A stretch of 22,943 nucleotides of DNA, taken from the NCBI GenBank assembly GCA_023230755.1, contig JALNWS010000045.1, forward strand, positions 1-22,943, written 5' to 3'. This DNA comes from Azoarcus sp. (lineage in GTDB: Bacteria; Pseudomonadota; Gammaproteobacteria; Burkholderiales; Rhodocyclaceae). Made by a program: the position numbers and the translations under genes. Positions 6,572 through 15,011 of the stretch are shown one piece after another. Numbering within the stretch: position 1 is the first letter of the stretch; every line of letters starts with the position of its first letter. A model generated the notes under the pieces. That model was not told the origin of the DNA. It saw only the letters and a list, made by a program, of their open reading frames with translations, and did not search any database.

Positions 6572-9334
6572 ATGAGTTTTTTCTGGTGGGTTGCCGCGGG
6601 TGCCATGGTGGGGCTGCTCGACGGCGCGGGTGCTGCGGTTCTTGGTGCCGTACTTGGGGGAATGATTGCGAGCCTGCGCAAGGAGCGCACGCAGACGCTG
6701 ACCCGCCACGAAAACAGAATCGCCGCACTCGAACGCGAACTCGAAACGTTAAGCGCCCGACTGAGCGAGGACGACGTGACCGAGGGACTCGCCACGCGCA
6801 AGCCGATGACAGGCGCACCGGCACATTCGCAAACCGATGCAGCACTCGAAGTCCCTCCTTCGGGCAGCGTTGTCCCTGCAATGGACGAAACCCGCGCACG
6901 CGGACTTGCGGCACCCGTCGCCCAGCCTGAGCTCGCGCCCCAGCCTCAAACCGCACCCGTTGCTGCGACGCCAGCAAACAGCATCGACCTCGACGCCCTT
7001 TATGCCCGCTGTCGTGACTGGCTTTTCGGCGGCAACACCCTGGTTCGCACCGGCATCCTGGTGCTGTTCTTCGGCCTCGCCTTTCTCGTCCGCTATGCAA
7101 TGGAGAACGCGATGCTGCCGCCCGAACTCCGCCTCGCAGGTATCGCCTGCGTCGGTATCGCGCTCGGGGCCATCGGCTGGCGCCTGCGCCATGTGCGCCG
7201 CGGCTACGCGCTGAGCCTGCAGGGCGGCGGCATCGCCGTGCTCTATCTCACTGCGTTTGCCGCCCTGCGCCTGTACGGGATCATGCCGCCCGGCACAGCC
7301 TTCGCCGTGATGCTCGGCCTGGTTGGCGTCGCAGCGTTTCTGGCCATCCGCCAGGATGCCGCGATCCTCGCCATCATCGGCAGCGCCGGCGGGTTTGCCG
7401 CGCCCATCCTGGCCTCGACCGGCAGTGGCAGCCACGTCCAGCTGTTTACCAATTACGCCCTGCTCAATGCCGGCGTGCTTCTGCTGGCCTGGCGCAAGGC
7501 GTGGCGCGGGCTCAACCTTACCGGGTTCATCTTCACCTTTGCCATTGGTCTGGCCTGGGGGGCGCGCTTCTACCACCCCTGGCACTTCAACACCACCGAG
7601 CCTTTCCTCGCCCTGTTCTTCCTGATGTACGTGGCAGCCGCGGTGAGCTACGCGTGGAAGCAAGCCCCCGCGCTGCGCGACCCGGTCGACGGCACCCTGG
7701 TGTTTGGCGTCCCCGTGGTCGGCTTCGGCTTGCAGGCCGCACTGGTGCACGGCATGCCCTATGCCCTGGCCTGGAGTGCCGCCGCCGTGGGTGTTTTCTA
7801 CCTCGTACTCGCAGCCACGCTGAAGCGCGTGCGCAAACCCGACCTGGCGCTCGTGGTCGCCAGCTTCGTAGCACTCGGTCTCTCCTTTCTCAGCCTCGCG
7901 ATTCCGCTCGCATTCGACGGGCGCTGGAGCGCTGCGGCGTGGGCACTCGAGGGCGCTGCGCTGTGGTGGATCGGACGGCGTCAGCAGCGCCGGCTGCCGG
8001 CAGCGAGTGGTCTGCTGTTGCAGGCGGGTGCGGGCATCCTGTTTGCTGCCGATCTGGCTCAGCACAGCGGGCTACGCGACCTGCCCATCATGAACAGTGC
8101 TTTTCTCGGCAGCACGATGATCGCCGGTGCAGGTTTCGTCAGCGCCTGGCTCGCTGCACGCCAGCCGCAAACTTCTGGATGGCTGTCGCGAATCACGCAC
8201 GCGTTGCTGGCCTGGGCGTGGGTCTGGTGGCTGGCTGGCGCATGGGCCGAGATCGACACCCACCTTGCGACCGGCTACCAACCCGCCGCTGCACTCGCGC
8301 TGTTGGCGCTCAGCGGTGCGCTGGCCTGCGCGCTGGCACCGCGGCTGACTTGGCCGGGCCTGCTCAGCGCCGGCCTGCTCCCGCTTGGCGGCATGATGCT
8401 GGCACTGGGCCAGACCATCGCTTACGGCGTTCCGCCCTCGGGCTTCGGCGGCTGGCTGGCGTGGCCACTCGGACTCGCACTTCACGGCTACGGCCTGCGC
8501 ACTCTCGACGGTGGCCGGCTGGATCGTCCGGCACTCACCCTCGCCCATGCCGCCGGGGTGTGGGTGCTGGCTCTCGCCCTGTCGCAGGAAGCCGGCCTGC
8601 AACTTGCGGGCATGGCCGTCGGCAATGGCTGGCAGCTCGCCGCTTACGCGCTCTTCCCCGCATTGTTGCTGGCGGGGCTCGCCCGCATGGCACCGCTGGA
8701 AACCTGGCCGATGCGCCGGTGGAAGGATGCCTATCAGTTGTGGGGTGCAGGGCCGCTGGCGCTCGCGCTGGGTCTGTGGTCACTCAGTGTTCATTCCCAT
8801 GGCGACGGAAGTGCGACACCCTTCGCCTACCTGCCGCTGCTCAATCCGCTCGACCTGACCCTGATGATCGCGCTCTGCGCCATCGCATGGTGGCTGCATC
8901 GCAGCGAAGCCGAACTGACGAAGGTCGCGGGTCCCTTGATCCGCCTGCAAGGCGCGCTCGGGCTGGTCGCCTTCATCGCCGCCAACGCGGCACTGCTGCG
9001 CGCAATGCATCACATGACGGGCATCCCGTGGGAGCTGTCGCTGCTATTGGGAGACGACACCACCCAGGCTGCGCTGTCGCTGTTCTGGGCCATTCTTGGG
9101 CTGGGGCTGATGCTGTTCGCAAACCGTCGCGCAAGTCGCGCGACCTGGCTTGCGGGTGCCGGCCTGATGGCGGCGGTGGTGTGCAAACTCTTCGTGGTGG
9201 ACATGGCTGCCAGCGGCACGCTGACGCGCATCGTGTCCTTCATCGGAGCCGGCATGCTGTTGCTGGTGGTGGGCTACTTCTCGCCGCTGCCACCTAAAGC
9301 GGACACAGCACAACAGGCAGGGGCCGCGGGCTGA
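6572..9334 (+). CDS. DUF2339 family large polytopic membrane protein
   Basis: The 920-residue protein matches the layout of DUF2339 (PF10101) membrane proteins, whose function is unknown. It starts with a hydrophobic segment (FFWWVAAGAMVGLLDGAGAA...), followed by a short predicted coiled coil (about 40-65, HENRIAALERELETLSARL), a flexible Ala/Pro-rich linker to about residue 135, and then more than 20 hydrophobic helices to the C terminus. The conserved entry segment RCRDWLFGGNTLVRTGILVL precedes the helix array. The ATG at 6572 follows a GAGGA ribosome binding site; a TTG immediately before it is in frame but unneeded. It begins 22 bp after the permease-acyltransferase gene on the same strand, so co-transcription is likely and a link to envelope lipids is possible but unproven. 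Confidence 0.85.
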   Translation: MSFFWWVAAGAMVGLLDGAGAAVLGAVLGGMIASLRKERTQTLTRHENRIAALERELETLSARLSEDDVTEGLATRKPMTGAPAHSQTDAALEVPPSGSVVPAMDETRARGLAAPVAQPELAPQPQTAPVAATPANSIDLDALYARCRDWLFGGNTLVRTGILVLFFGLAFLVRYAMENAMLPPELRLAGIACVGIALGAIGWRLRHVRRGYALSLQGGGIAVLYLTAFAALRLYGIMPPGTAFAVMLGLVGVAAFLAIRQDAAILAIIGSAGGFAAPILASTGSGSHVQLFTNYALLNAGVLLLAWRKAWRGLNLTGFIFTFAIGLAWGARFYHPWHFNTTEPFLALFFLMYVAAAVSYAWKQAPALRDPVDGTLVFGVPVVGFGLQAALVHGMPYALAWSAAAVGVFYLVLAATLKRVRKPDLALVVASFVALGLSFLSLAIPLAFDGRWSAAAWALEGAALWWIGRRQQRRLPAASGLLLQAGAGILFAADLAQHSGLRDLPIMNSAFLGSTMIAGAGFVSAWLAARQPQTSGWLSRITHALLAWAWVWWLAGAWAEIDTHLATGYQPAAALALLALSGALACALAPRLTWPGLLSAGLLPLGGMMLALGQTIAYGVPPSGFGGWLAWPLGLALHGYGLRTLDGGRLDRPALTLAHAAGVWVLALALSQEAGLQLAGMAVGNGWQLAAYALFPALLLAGLARMAPLETWPMRRWKDAYQLWGAGPLALALGLWSLSVHSHGDGSATPFAYLPLLNPLDLTLMIALCAIAWWLHRSEAELTKVAGPLIRLQGALGLVAFIAANAALLRAMHHMTGIPWELSLLLGDDTTQAALSLFWAILGLGLMLFANRRASRATWLAGAGLMAAVVCKLFVVDMAASGTLTRIVSFIGAGMLLLVVGYFSPLPPKADTAQQAGAAG

Positions 9335-9354
9335 ACGCCTGCACCACACGGAGA

Positions 9355-9372
9355 CGGCCCGACACCGGGCCG
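9355..9372. terminator. GC-rich hairpin between convergent DUF2339 and parB genes
   Basis: CGGCCCG, loop ACAC, CGGGCCG forms a perfect 7-bp stem in the 45-bp gap between the two convergent stop codons. The position suits a terminator serving both directions. There is no T tract on either side, so it may rely on Rho or simply protect mRNA ends. Confidence 0.5.
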
Positions 9373-9379
9373 CACCCAC

Positions 9380-10231
9380 TCAGCGCAGGCGGCCGAGCAA
9401 GCCGTCGAGCTGATCGAGGCTGCCGAAGCGGATGGTGACCTCGCCCGCGCCCTTCTTGTTGGCCTTGATCTTCACCGTTGCGCCGATGGTGTCGGCGATT
9501 TCCTCTTCGAGACGGACGAGATCACGATCCAGCGGCTGTGCGGCCTTCTTCGGCCGCGGGTTCAGGGTGTGCTGTACCAGGCGCTCGGTATCGCGCACCG
9601 ACAGCTGTCTGGCGGCGACCACATTGGCCAGTTGAATCTGGCTCGCACCGTCGAGCGGCAACAAGGCACGGGCGTGGCCCATGTCGATGTCACCCGCCAT
9701 CAGGAGCTCCTGCACCGGCTTGGCCAGATTGAGCAGACGCAGCAGGTTGGAGGCAGCCGGGCGCGAACGCCCCACCGCATCGGCAGCCTGCTGATGGGTC
9801 ATGGCGAACTCGTCGATCAGACGCTGGATGCCGCCCGCCTCTTCGAGCGGATTGAGGTCTTCACGCTGAATGTTCTCGATCAGCGACATCGCCAGCGCGG
9901 CTTCGTCGGGGATCTCGCGTACCAGGCAAGGCACCTCGTCCAGGCCGGCAATCTGTGCCGCCCGCCAACGTCTCTCACCCGCGATGATCTCGTACTCATC
10001 CTCGCCAACCGGGCGGACGAGGATGGGTTGCATCACCCCCTGGGCCTTGATCGAGGCCGCCAGTTCCTCCAGCGATCCCGGGTCCATGCGCGTGCGCGGC
10101 TGATACTTGCCGGGTTGCAGTGCATCGGTGGACAGCGTCTGCAACTCACCTTTTTCGGATTCGTCTTCGCGGTTCGCGGCCAGCAGCGCATCAAGGCCGC
10201 GGCCGAGGCCTTTGAGTTTGGGTGGGCTCAT
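9380..10231 (-). CDS. parB: Chromosome partitioning protein ParB
   Basis: ParB binds parS sites near the origin, spreads as a CTP-dependent sliding clamp and stimulates the ParA ATPase to segregate the chromosome. The 283-residue protein has the ParA-activating N terminus (LGRGLDALL, 9-17), the CTP-binding GERRWRA motif (85-91), the ENIQREDLNPLE motif (119-130), a helix-turn-helix (about 143-170, HQQAADAVGRSRPAASNLLRLL) and a C-terminal dimerisation tail. It starts 49 bp after parA, in the same operon. Length and motifs are those of chromosomal rather than plasmid ParB. No complete parS site was spotted in the window. Confidence 0.97.
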   Translation of the reverse strand: MSPPKLKGLGRGLDALLAANREDESEKGELQTLSTDALQPGKYQPRTRMDPGSLEELAASIKAQGVMQPILVRPVGEDEYEIIAGERRWRAAQIAGLDEVPCLVREIPDEAALAMSLIENIQREDLNPLEEAGGIQRLIDEFAMTHQQAADAVGRSRPAASNLLRLLNLAKPVQELLMAGDIDMGHARALLPLDGASQIQLANVVAARQLSVRDTERLVQHTLNPRPKKAAQPLDRDLVRLEEEIADTIGATVKIKANKKGAGEVTIRFGSLDQLDGLLGRLR

Positions 10232-10280
10232 GCGGTCGTCTTTGGTTTGATAGTGCTCATTGAATGGCGTCTGGTGCAGA

Positions 10281-11051
10281 TCACAGCGTCTTGACCCGCT
10301 CGATCATCTCCGCGGCAAAAGCCATGTAAGCCTGCGCGCCCTTGGCCGACTTATCGAATACCACACCGGGCATACCGTGGCTGGGCGCTTCGGCAAGGCG
10401 CACGTTGCGCGGCACGATGGCCTGGAACACCTTGTCGCCAAAATGGGCCTCGAGCTGAGCCGAGACCTGCTGCTGCAAGGTCACGCGCGGATCGAACATG
10501 ACCCGCAACAGGCCGATGACCTTGAGTTCGCGGTTCAGATTGGCATGCACCTTCTTGATCGAGCTGACCAGGTCGGACAGGCCCTCGAGCGCGTAGTACT
10601 CGCACTGCATCGGGATGATCACCCCATGCGCGGCGCACAGGCCGTTCAGGGTGAGCAACGACAGCGAGGGCGGGCAGTCGATGAGGATGAAGTCGTAGTC
10701 GGCATCGAAAGGGGCGAGCGCATCGCGCAGACGCTTTTCACGCTTTTCGAGATTGACCAGTTCGACTTCCGCACCCGCCAGGTCGCGGTTGGCGGGAAGG
10801 ACGTCGTAGCCACCGGTGGATGAGTTGACGCGCACGTCGGCAAGCCCGGACAGGCCGACCAGCAGGTGGTAGACGGAGGTGGTCAGGCTGCGCTTTTCCA
10901 CCCCGCTGCCCATGGTTGCATTGCCCTGCGGGTCGAGATCGATGAGCAGGGTGCGCTGACCAGCCTGATGCAGGGCAGCGGCGAGATTGACGCAGGTGGT
11001 GGTCTTGCCCACCCCGCCCTTCTGGTTGGCCACACAGAAAATACGAGCCAT
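10281..11051 (-). CDS. parA: Chromosome partitioning ATPase ParA (Soj-type)
   Basis: ParA is a deviant-Walker ATPase that binds DNA non-specifically as an ATP dimer and provides the gradient along which ParB-parS complexes move. The 256-residue product begins MARIFCVANQKGGVGKTTT with the deviant Walker A KGGVGKTTT (about 10-18), then LLIDLDPQGNAT and the Walker B-like FILIDCPPSLSLLT. It lacks the N-terminal helix-turn-helix of plasmid P1-type ParA, as expected for a chromosomal protein. The ATG at 11051 gives the family-typical N terminus; an upstream in-frame GTG lies within the dyad sequence and is less likely. No good Shine-Dalgarno site is visible. Confidence 0.97.
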   Translation of the reverse strand: MARIFCVANQKGGVGKTTTCVNLAAALHQAGQRTLLIDLDPQGNATMGSGVEKRSLTTSVYHLLVGLSGLADVRVNSSTGGYDVLPANRDLAGAEVELVNLEKREKRLRDALAPFDADYDFILIDCPPSLSLLTLNGLCAAHGVIIPMQCEYYALEGLSDLVSSIKKVHANLNRELKVIGLLRVMFDPRVTLQQQVSAQLEAHFGDKVFQAIVPRNVRLAEAPSHGMPGVVFDKSAKGAQAYMAFAAEMIERVKTL

Positions 11052-11081
11052 GGTCGAGTTCAGAAGCTTCCGGTTGCTGGA

Positions 11082-11100
11082 CGTACACACGGTGTGTACG
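11082..11100. promoter_or_regulatory. Perfect 19-bp dyad upstream of parA (candidate operator)
   Basis: CGTACACAC G GTGTGTACG is a perfect inverted repeat with 9-base arms and a single central base. It lies 30 bp before the parA ATG in the 99-bp rsmG-parA gap. The one-base centre rules out an ordinary RNA hairpin and favours a dimeric DNA-binding protein site. A weak promoter-like pair (TTGAGG upstream and TACGTC overlapping the distal arm, minus strand, 16-bp spacer) would place the dyad across a promoter. It is not a parS sequence. Confidence 0.5.
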
Positions 11101-11150
11101 CCCTCAAGTGTAGTTCAATGCGGCAGCGCAACACGCGTGCCGGGCGTAAT

Positions 11151-11822
11151 TTATGCAGCATTGGCGGCCGATACGCGGCGAATGATCAGCAGGTGGCGTT
11201 CGGCATCCAGCCCCGGCACCGTGAGCGGATGAACTTCGCTCAGCGCCCATCCAGCAGGCAGCACCGCGAGCTCATCGGCCGGATGCACACCCTTCATCGC
11301 GTACAGCGCCCCACCCTCGGCCACCAGATGACCCGCCAGATTGACGAAATCCGCCAGACTGGAGAAAGCACGTGAGATGACGCCATCGGCCGCGCCCCCC
11401 GGCAGACGATCGGGCGGGACCTGTTCGACGCGTGCGTTGATCACGTTGAAGTTGCCCAGTTTCAGCTCGATCTTGGCCTGCTGCTGAAAGCTGGCCTTCT
11501 TGTTGACCGTTTCCACCGAACTCACCACCAGCCCGCTGCGCACGATCGCCAGCGGAATGCCGGGCAGGCCGCCACCGGAACCGATATCGGCGAGCTTGCC
11601 CAGATCGCTCACCCAGGGCAGCACGGCGAGCGAGTCTAGCAGGTGGTGAGTGATCACCTCACGCGGATCGCGCAAGGCCGTGAGGTTGTAGACCCTGTTC
11701 CACTTCAGCAGCAACTCGCCGAACGCGAGCAGGCGATCAACGGTCTCCTCGGGCAGCACAAGACCCAGCGCGGCAATGCCGGCATTCAGTTCGCGGGCGT
11801 GGGCAGCAAGTGCACCGCTCAT
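11151..11822 (-). CDS. rsmG: 16S rRNA (guanine-527-N7) methyltransferase RsmG
   Basis: RsmG (GidB) methylates N7 of G527 in 16S rRNA in the 530 loop using S-adenosylmethionine; loss is known to give low-level streptomycin resistance. The 223-residue protein has the family entry LLLKWNRVYNLTALRD, the SAM-binding DIGSGGGLPGIPLAI (79-93) and VISRAFSSLADF near the active site. The chosen ATG at 11822 overlaps the mnmG stop by ATGA, giving translational coupling. A longer in-frame reading would extend 18 codons into mnmG without support. Confidence 0.96.
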   Translation of the reverse strand: MSGALAAHARELNAGIAALGLVLPEETVDRLLAFGELLLKWNRVYNLTALRDPREVITHHLLDSLAVLPWVSDLGKLADIGSGGGLPGIPLAIVRSGLVVSSVETVNKKASFQQQAKIELKLGNFNVINARVEQVPPDRLPGGAADGVISRAFSSLADFVNLAGHLVAEGGALYAMKGVHPADELAVLPAGWALSEVHPLTVPGLDAERHLLIIRRVSAANAA

Positions 11823-13729
11823 GCCAGCTTCCGTCCTTCGTCCGCACGCGCAGCCAGATCGCGGCGCTTGAGCCACACCAGCAGCAGGGAAATCGCCGCC
11901 GGCGTGATGCCCTGGATGCGCCCGGCCTGGCCGATGGTTTCTGGCTTGTTGAGGTTGAGCTTCTGCTGCACTTCCTTCGACAGACCGCGCACCTCGGCAT
12001 AGTCGAGATTGGGCGGCAGCCGGGTGGACTCGGCCTGCAGCTGACGCGCGACTTCATCGTCCTGGCGGTCGATGTAGCCCTGATACTTGGCCGCGATCTC
12101 AAGCTGTTCGATGACCTGCGGATCGGTTTCCGCCTGTTCCGGTGCGCCCGGCAGACTCATCAGCGCGACATAGCTGGTTTCGGGCCGGCGCAGCAGTTCG
12201 AAGTAGCGGTACTCGCGCTCCAGCGGCTTGCCCAGCACCCGGACCTGCTCTGCGGCCGGCATCGCATCGGGTCGCGCCCAGCTCGACTTGAGGCGGGCGG
12301 ATTCGCGTTCGATTGCCTCGCGCTTGGCGCAGAACGCCGCCCAGCGCACGTCGTCGACCAGGCCAAGCTCGCGGCCCTGCTCGGTAAGGCGCAGATCGGC
12401 GTTGTCTTCGCGCAGCTTCAGGCGATATTCGGCGCGCGAGGTGAACATCCGGTAGGGCTCGGCCACGCCACGGGTGATGAGGTCATCGACCAGCACACCC
12501 AGATAGGCCTCGTCGCGACGCGGACACCAGGGCTCGCGCCCCTGCACCTGCAAGGCCGCATTGGCGCCTGCCAGCAGACCCTGCGCCGCCGCTTCCTCGT
12601 AGCCGGTGGTGCCGTTGATCTGGCCGGCGAAGAAGAGCCCGCCGATGGACTTGGTCTCGAGACTGCTCTTGAGATTGCGCGGATCGAAGTAATCGTATTC
12701 GATCGCATAGCCCGGACGCAGAATGTTGGCGTTCTCCAGGCCGCGGATGCTGCGCACGATGTCGAGCTGCACGTCGAAGGGCAGCGAGGTCGAGATCCCG
12801 TTGGGGTAGATCTCGTGCGTCGTCAGCCCTTCCGGCTCGAGGAAGATGTTGTGGCTGTCCTTGTCGGCGAAGCGATGAATCTTGTCCTCGATCGACGGGC
12901 AGTAGCGCGGCCCCACGCCTTCGATCACGCCGGAGTACATCGGCGAGCGGTCGAGGTTGGCGCGGATGATGTCGTGGGTGCGGGCGTTGGTGCTGGTCAG
13001 CCAGCACGGCAGCTGGGCCGGATGCTGGCTGACCGAGCCGAGGAAGCTGAACACCGGCTCAGGGTTGTCGCCCGGCTGCTCGCTCATCACCGAGAAATCG
13101 ATGCTGCGGGCATCGAGCCGCGGCGGCGTGCCAGTCTTGAGGCGGCCCTGTGGCAACGCGAGTTCCTTGAGGCGCTGACCGAGCGACACCGCAGGCGGAT
13201 CGCCCGCACGGCCGGCCGCATAGTGCTGCATGCCGACGTGGATCAGGCCATTGAGGAAGGTGCCCGCGGTCAGCACCACGGTGGGCGCCTCGAAACGCAG
13301 GCCGATCTGGGTGACGACGCCGGTGACGCGGTCGCCGACCACGGTGAGATCATCCACCGCCTGCTGGAACAGCATCAGATTGGGCTGGTTTTCCAGCCGC
13401 TTGCGGATCGCCGCCTTGTACATCACGCGGTCGGCCTGGGCGCGGGTCGCGCGCACCGCCGGCCCCTTGGAGGCATTGAGGATGCGAAACTGGATGCCCC
13501 CCTCGTCGGTGGCCTGCGCCATCGCCCCGCCCAGCGCATCGACTTCCTTCACCAGGTGGCCCTTGCCGATGCCGCCGATTGACGGGTTGCAGCTCATCGC
13601 CCCCAGGGTCTCGATGTTGTGGGTGAGCAGCAGCGTCTGCGCGCCCATGCGCGCCGCCGCCAGGGCGGCCTCGGTCCCGGCGTGACCGCCGCCGACCACA
13701 ATGACATCGAAACGGGTGGGATAGAGCAT
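11819..13729 (-). CDS. mnmG: tRNA uridine-5-carboxymethylaminomethyl modification enzyme MnmG
   Basis: MnmG (GidA) is the FAD-dependent partner of MnmE; together they install (carboxymethyl)aminomethyl groups at U34 of several tRNAs. The 636-residue protein is close to the 629 of E. coli. It shows the FAD-binding VVGGGHAGTEAA near residues 11-22, the conserved MSCNPSIGGIGKGHL segment with its Cys, and GTFLNGLIHVG. The start at 13729 has GGAG seven bases upstream. It is the first gene of the mnmG-rsmG-parA-parB cluster, and its stop overlaps rsmG. Confidence 0.98.
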   Translation of the reverse strand: MLYPTRFDVIVVGGGHAGTEAALAAARMGAQTLLLTHNIETLGAMSCNPSIGGIGKGHLVKEVDALGGAMAQATDEGGIQFRILNASKGPAVRATRAQADRVMYKAAIRKRLENQPNLMLFQQAVDDLTVVGDRVTGVVTQIGLRFEAPTVVLTAGTFLNGLIHVGMQHYAAGRAGDPPAVSLGQRLKELALPQGRLKTGTPPRLDARSIDFSVMSEQPGDNPEPVFSFLGSVSQHPAQLPCWLTSTNARTHDIIRANLDRSPMYSGVIEGVGPRYCPSIEDKIHRFADKDSHNIFLEPEGLTTHEIYPNGISTSLPFDVQLDIVRSIRGLENANILRPGYAIEYDYFDPRNLKSSLETKSIGGLFFAGQINGTTGYEEAAAQGLLAGANAALQVQGREPWCPRRDEAYLGVLVDDLITRGVAEPYRMFTSRAEYRLKLREDNADLRLTEQGRELGLVDDVRWAAFCAKREAIERESARLKSSWARPDAMPAAEQVRVLGKPLEREYRYFELLRRPETSYVALMSLPGAPEQAETDPQVIEQLEIAAKYQGYIDRQDDEVARQLQAESTRLPPNLDYAEVRGLSKEVQQKLNLNKPETIGQAGRIQGITPAAISLLLVWLKRRDLAARADEGRKLA

Positions 13730-13768
13730 GGCGCGCTCCGCGCAGTAAACCTTTTGGGAAGGGGCGGG

Positions 13769-13774
13769 ATTCTA
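13769..13774 (-). promoter_or_regulatory. Possible -10 element of the mnmG promoter
   Basis: TAGAAT on the minus strand (five of six to TATAAT) lies 39 bp before the mnmG ATG. No good -35 is found at 16-18 bp, so this is a weak prediction. Confidence 0.25.
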
Positions 13775-13824
13775 CGCTTTCATGCCGCAAAAACCTAGCG
13801 CCTGCGCCCTGTGTTCCACGAAAT

Positions 13825-13844
13825 AACCATTTTTAAACATGGTT
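13825..13844 (-). terminator. Weak hairpin downstream of the HD-GYP gene
   Basis: AACCAT, an 8-base A/T-rich loop and ATGGTT form a 6-bp stem in the 147-bp gap between the HD-GYP gene and mnmG. It is A/T-rich and lacks a clean T tract, so it would be a weak terminator at best. The same gap must also hold the mnmG promoter. Confidence 0.25.
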
Positions 13845-13876
13845 TTATACTTCGCAGCGAGATGGGTCCTGAAACT

Positions 13877-14986
13877 TCACGCAACATAATCGTGCGCTTC
13901 GTCCGGGCTTGATGTGTCGTCGGAAAACTCATTGGCAATGCGCTTGAACTCGTCCTCCACGGCAAAAAAGGCATCCACGATTGCCGGATCAAAATGCGTG
14001 CCCCGGCCGTCCCTGATGATTTCTGCCGCACGGTGATGGGAGAACGCGGGCTTGTACACCCGCCGGCTGATCAACGCATCGTAGACATCGGCCACCGCCA
14101 TCAAGCGCCCCGGCAAGGGTATCTGCTCACCCTGCAAACCGTGAGGGTAGCCCGTACCATCCCAGCGCTCGTGATGACTCAGGATCAGTTCGCGCGCGAG
14201 GGCAAGAAATGAACTGGTGCCGAGGCGTTCTTCGGCCACCTCAAGCGCCTTGCTGCCGTACAGGACATGCTGCTTCATTTCCTCGAACTCTGCAGGGGTC
14301 AGCGCGCCCGGCTTCAGAAGAATCACATCGCGCACGGCAACCTTGCCAATATCGTGCAGGGGCGCGCAGCGATAGAGCAGATCGACGGTTTCCTCGCCGA
14401 GCACTGCGCGATAGGCATCCAGTTGGCTCATGTGTTCGGCGAGCACCCGGACATAGCGCTGTGTCCGCTTGATATGGCCGCCGGTTTCCGAATCGCGGTA
14501 TTCAGCCAGTGTCGCAAGGGCCTCGATCGTAACCTGCTGGGTCAGGGCCAGCTCTGCGGTGCGCGCCTGGACGAGCGCCTCCAGCCCACGTTCGTAGCGC
14601 TTGAGCGCCAGGTGGTTGCGCACCCTCGCTTTCACCACCACCGGCTCGAACGGTTTGCGGATGTAATCCACCGCGCCCAGCGCCAGGCCATTGGCTTCGT
14701 CGCCGGTCTGATCGAGCGCGGTAATGAAAACCACGGGAATATGCGCAGTCGCCGAATCACGTTTAAGTCTGCGGCAGACCTCGTACCCGTCCATGTCCGG
14801 CATCATGACATCCAGCAGAATGATGTCCGGCTGGGGCGAGGCATGAGCGATATCCAGACCTTTCCTGCCCGACACGGCGGCGTGCACGACATAATCCGCG
14901 CGCAGCAACTGACGCAGCAGTTCGATGTTCTCGGGAGTGTCGTCAACAACCAGAACGCTCTGCTTGTCCGTGCATTCGATTGTCAT
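13877..14986 (-). CDS. REC-HD-GYP response regulator (probable cyclic-di-GMP phosphodiesterase)
   Basis: The 369-residue protein has an N-terminal receiver domain (about 9-125) with the acidic pair DD15-16, phosphoacceptor Asp59 in LLDVMMPDMDG, T89 and K111. A short helical linker follows, then an HD-GYP domain (about 150-345). The metal and catalytic set looks complete: E167, H211-D212 in LHDIGK, H240, H271-H272, the GYP loop in HERWDGTGYP (273-281) and D300. Characterised HD-GYP proteins with these residues break down cyclic-di-GMP, so a phosphorylation-controlled c-di-GMP phosphodiesterase is inferred. It starts 25 bp after the hybrid kinase gene on the same strand and is the likely output of that kinase. 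The ribosome binding site is weak. Confidence 0.93.
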   Translation of the reverse strand: MTIECTDKQSVLVVDDTPENIELLRQLLRADYVVHAAVSGRKGLDIAHASPQPDIILLDVMMPDMDGYEVCRRLKRDSATAHIPVVFITALDQTGDEANGLALGAVDYIRKPFEPVVVKARVRNHLALKRYERGLEALVQARTAELALTQQVTIEALATLAEYRDSETGGHIKRTQRYVRVLAEHMSQLDAYRAVLGEETVDLLYRCAPLHDIGKVAVRDVILLKPGALTPAEFEEMKQHVLYGSKALEVAEERLGTSSFLALARELILSHHERWDGTGYPHGLQGEQIPLPGRLMAVADVYDALISRRVYKPAFSHHRAAEIIRDGRGTHFDPAIVDAFFAVEDEFKRIANEFSDDTSSPDEAHDYVA

Positions 14987-15011
14987 TTCATGTACTTTTC
15001 AACGTGACCTG

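Noticed and set aside
7501..9297. 598-codon plus-strand frame overlapping the DUF2339 gene
   Set aside because: Arg/Ala-rich translation from a shifted frame of a GC-rich membrane protein gene; the DUF2339 frame explains the region.
11810..13582. 590-codon plus-strand open frame antisense to mnmG
   Set aside because: It mirrors the codon structure of mnmG, shows no family motif and has no plausible promoter or ribosome binding site.
13812..13820. TGTTCCACG resembling half of a parS site
   Set aside because: The second half (AAATAAC) does not complete the palindrome, so it is not a full ParB site.
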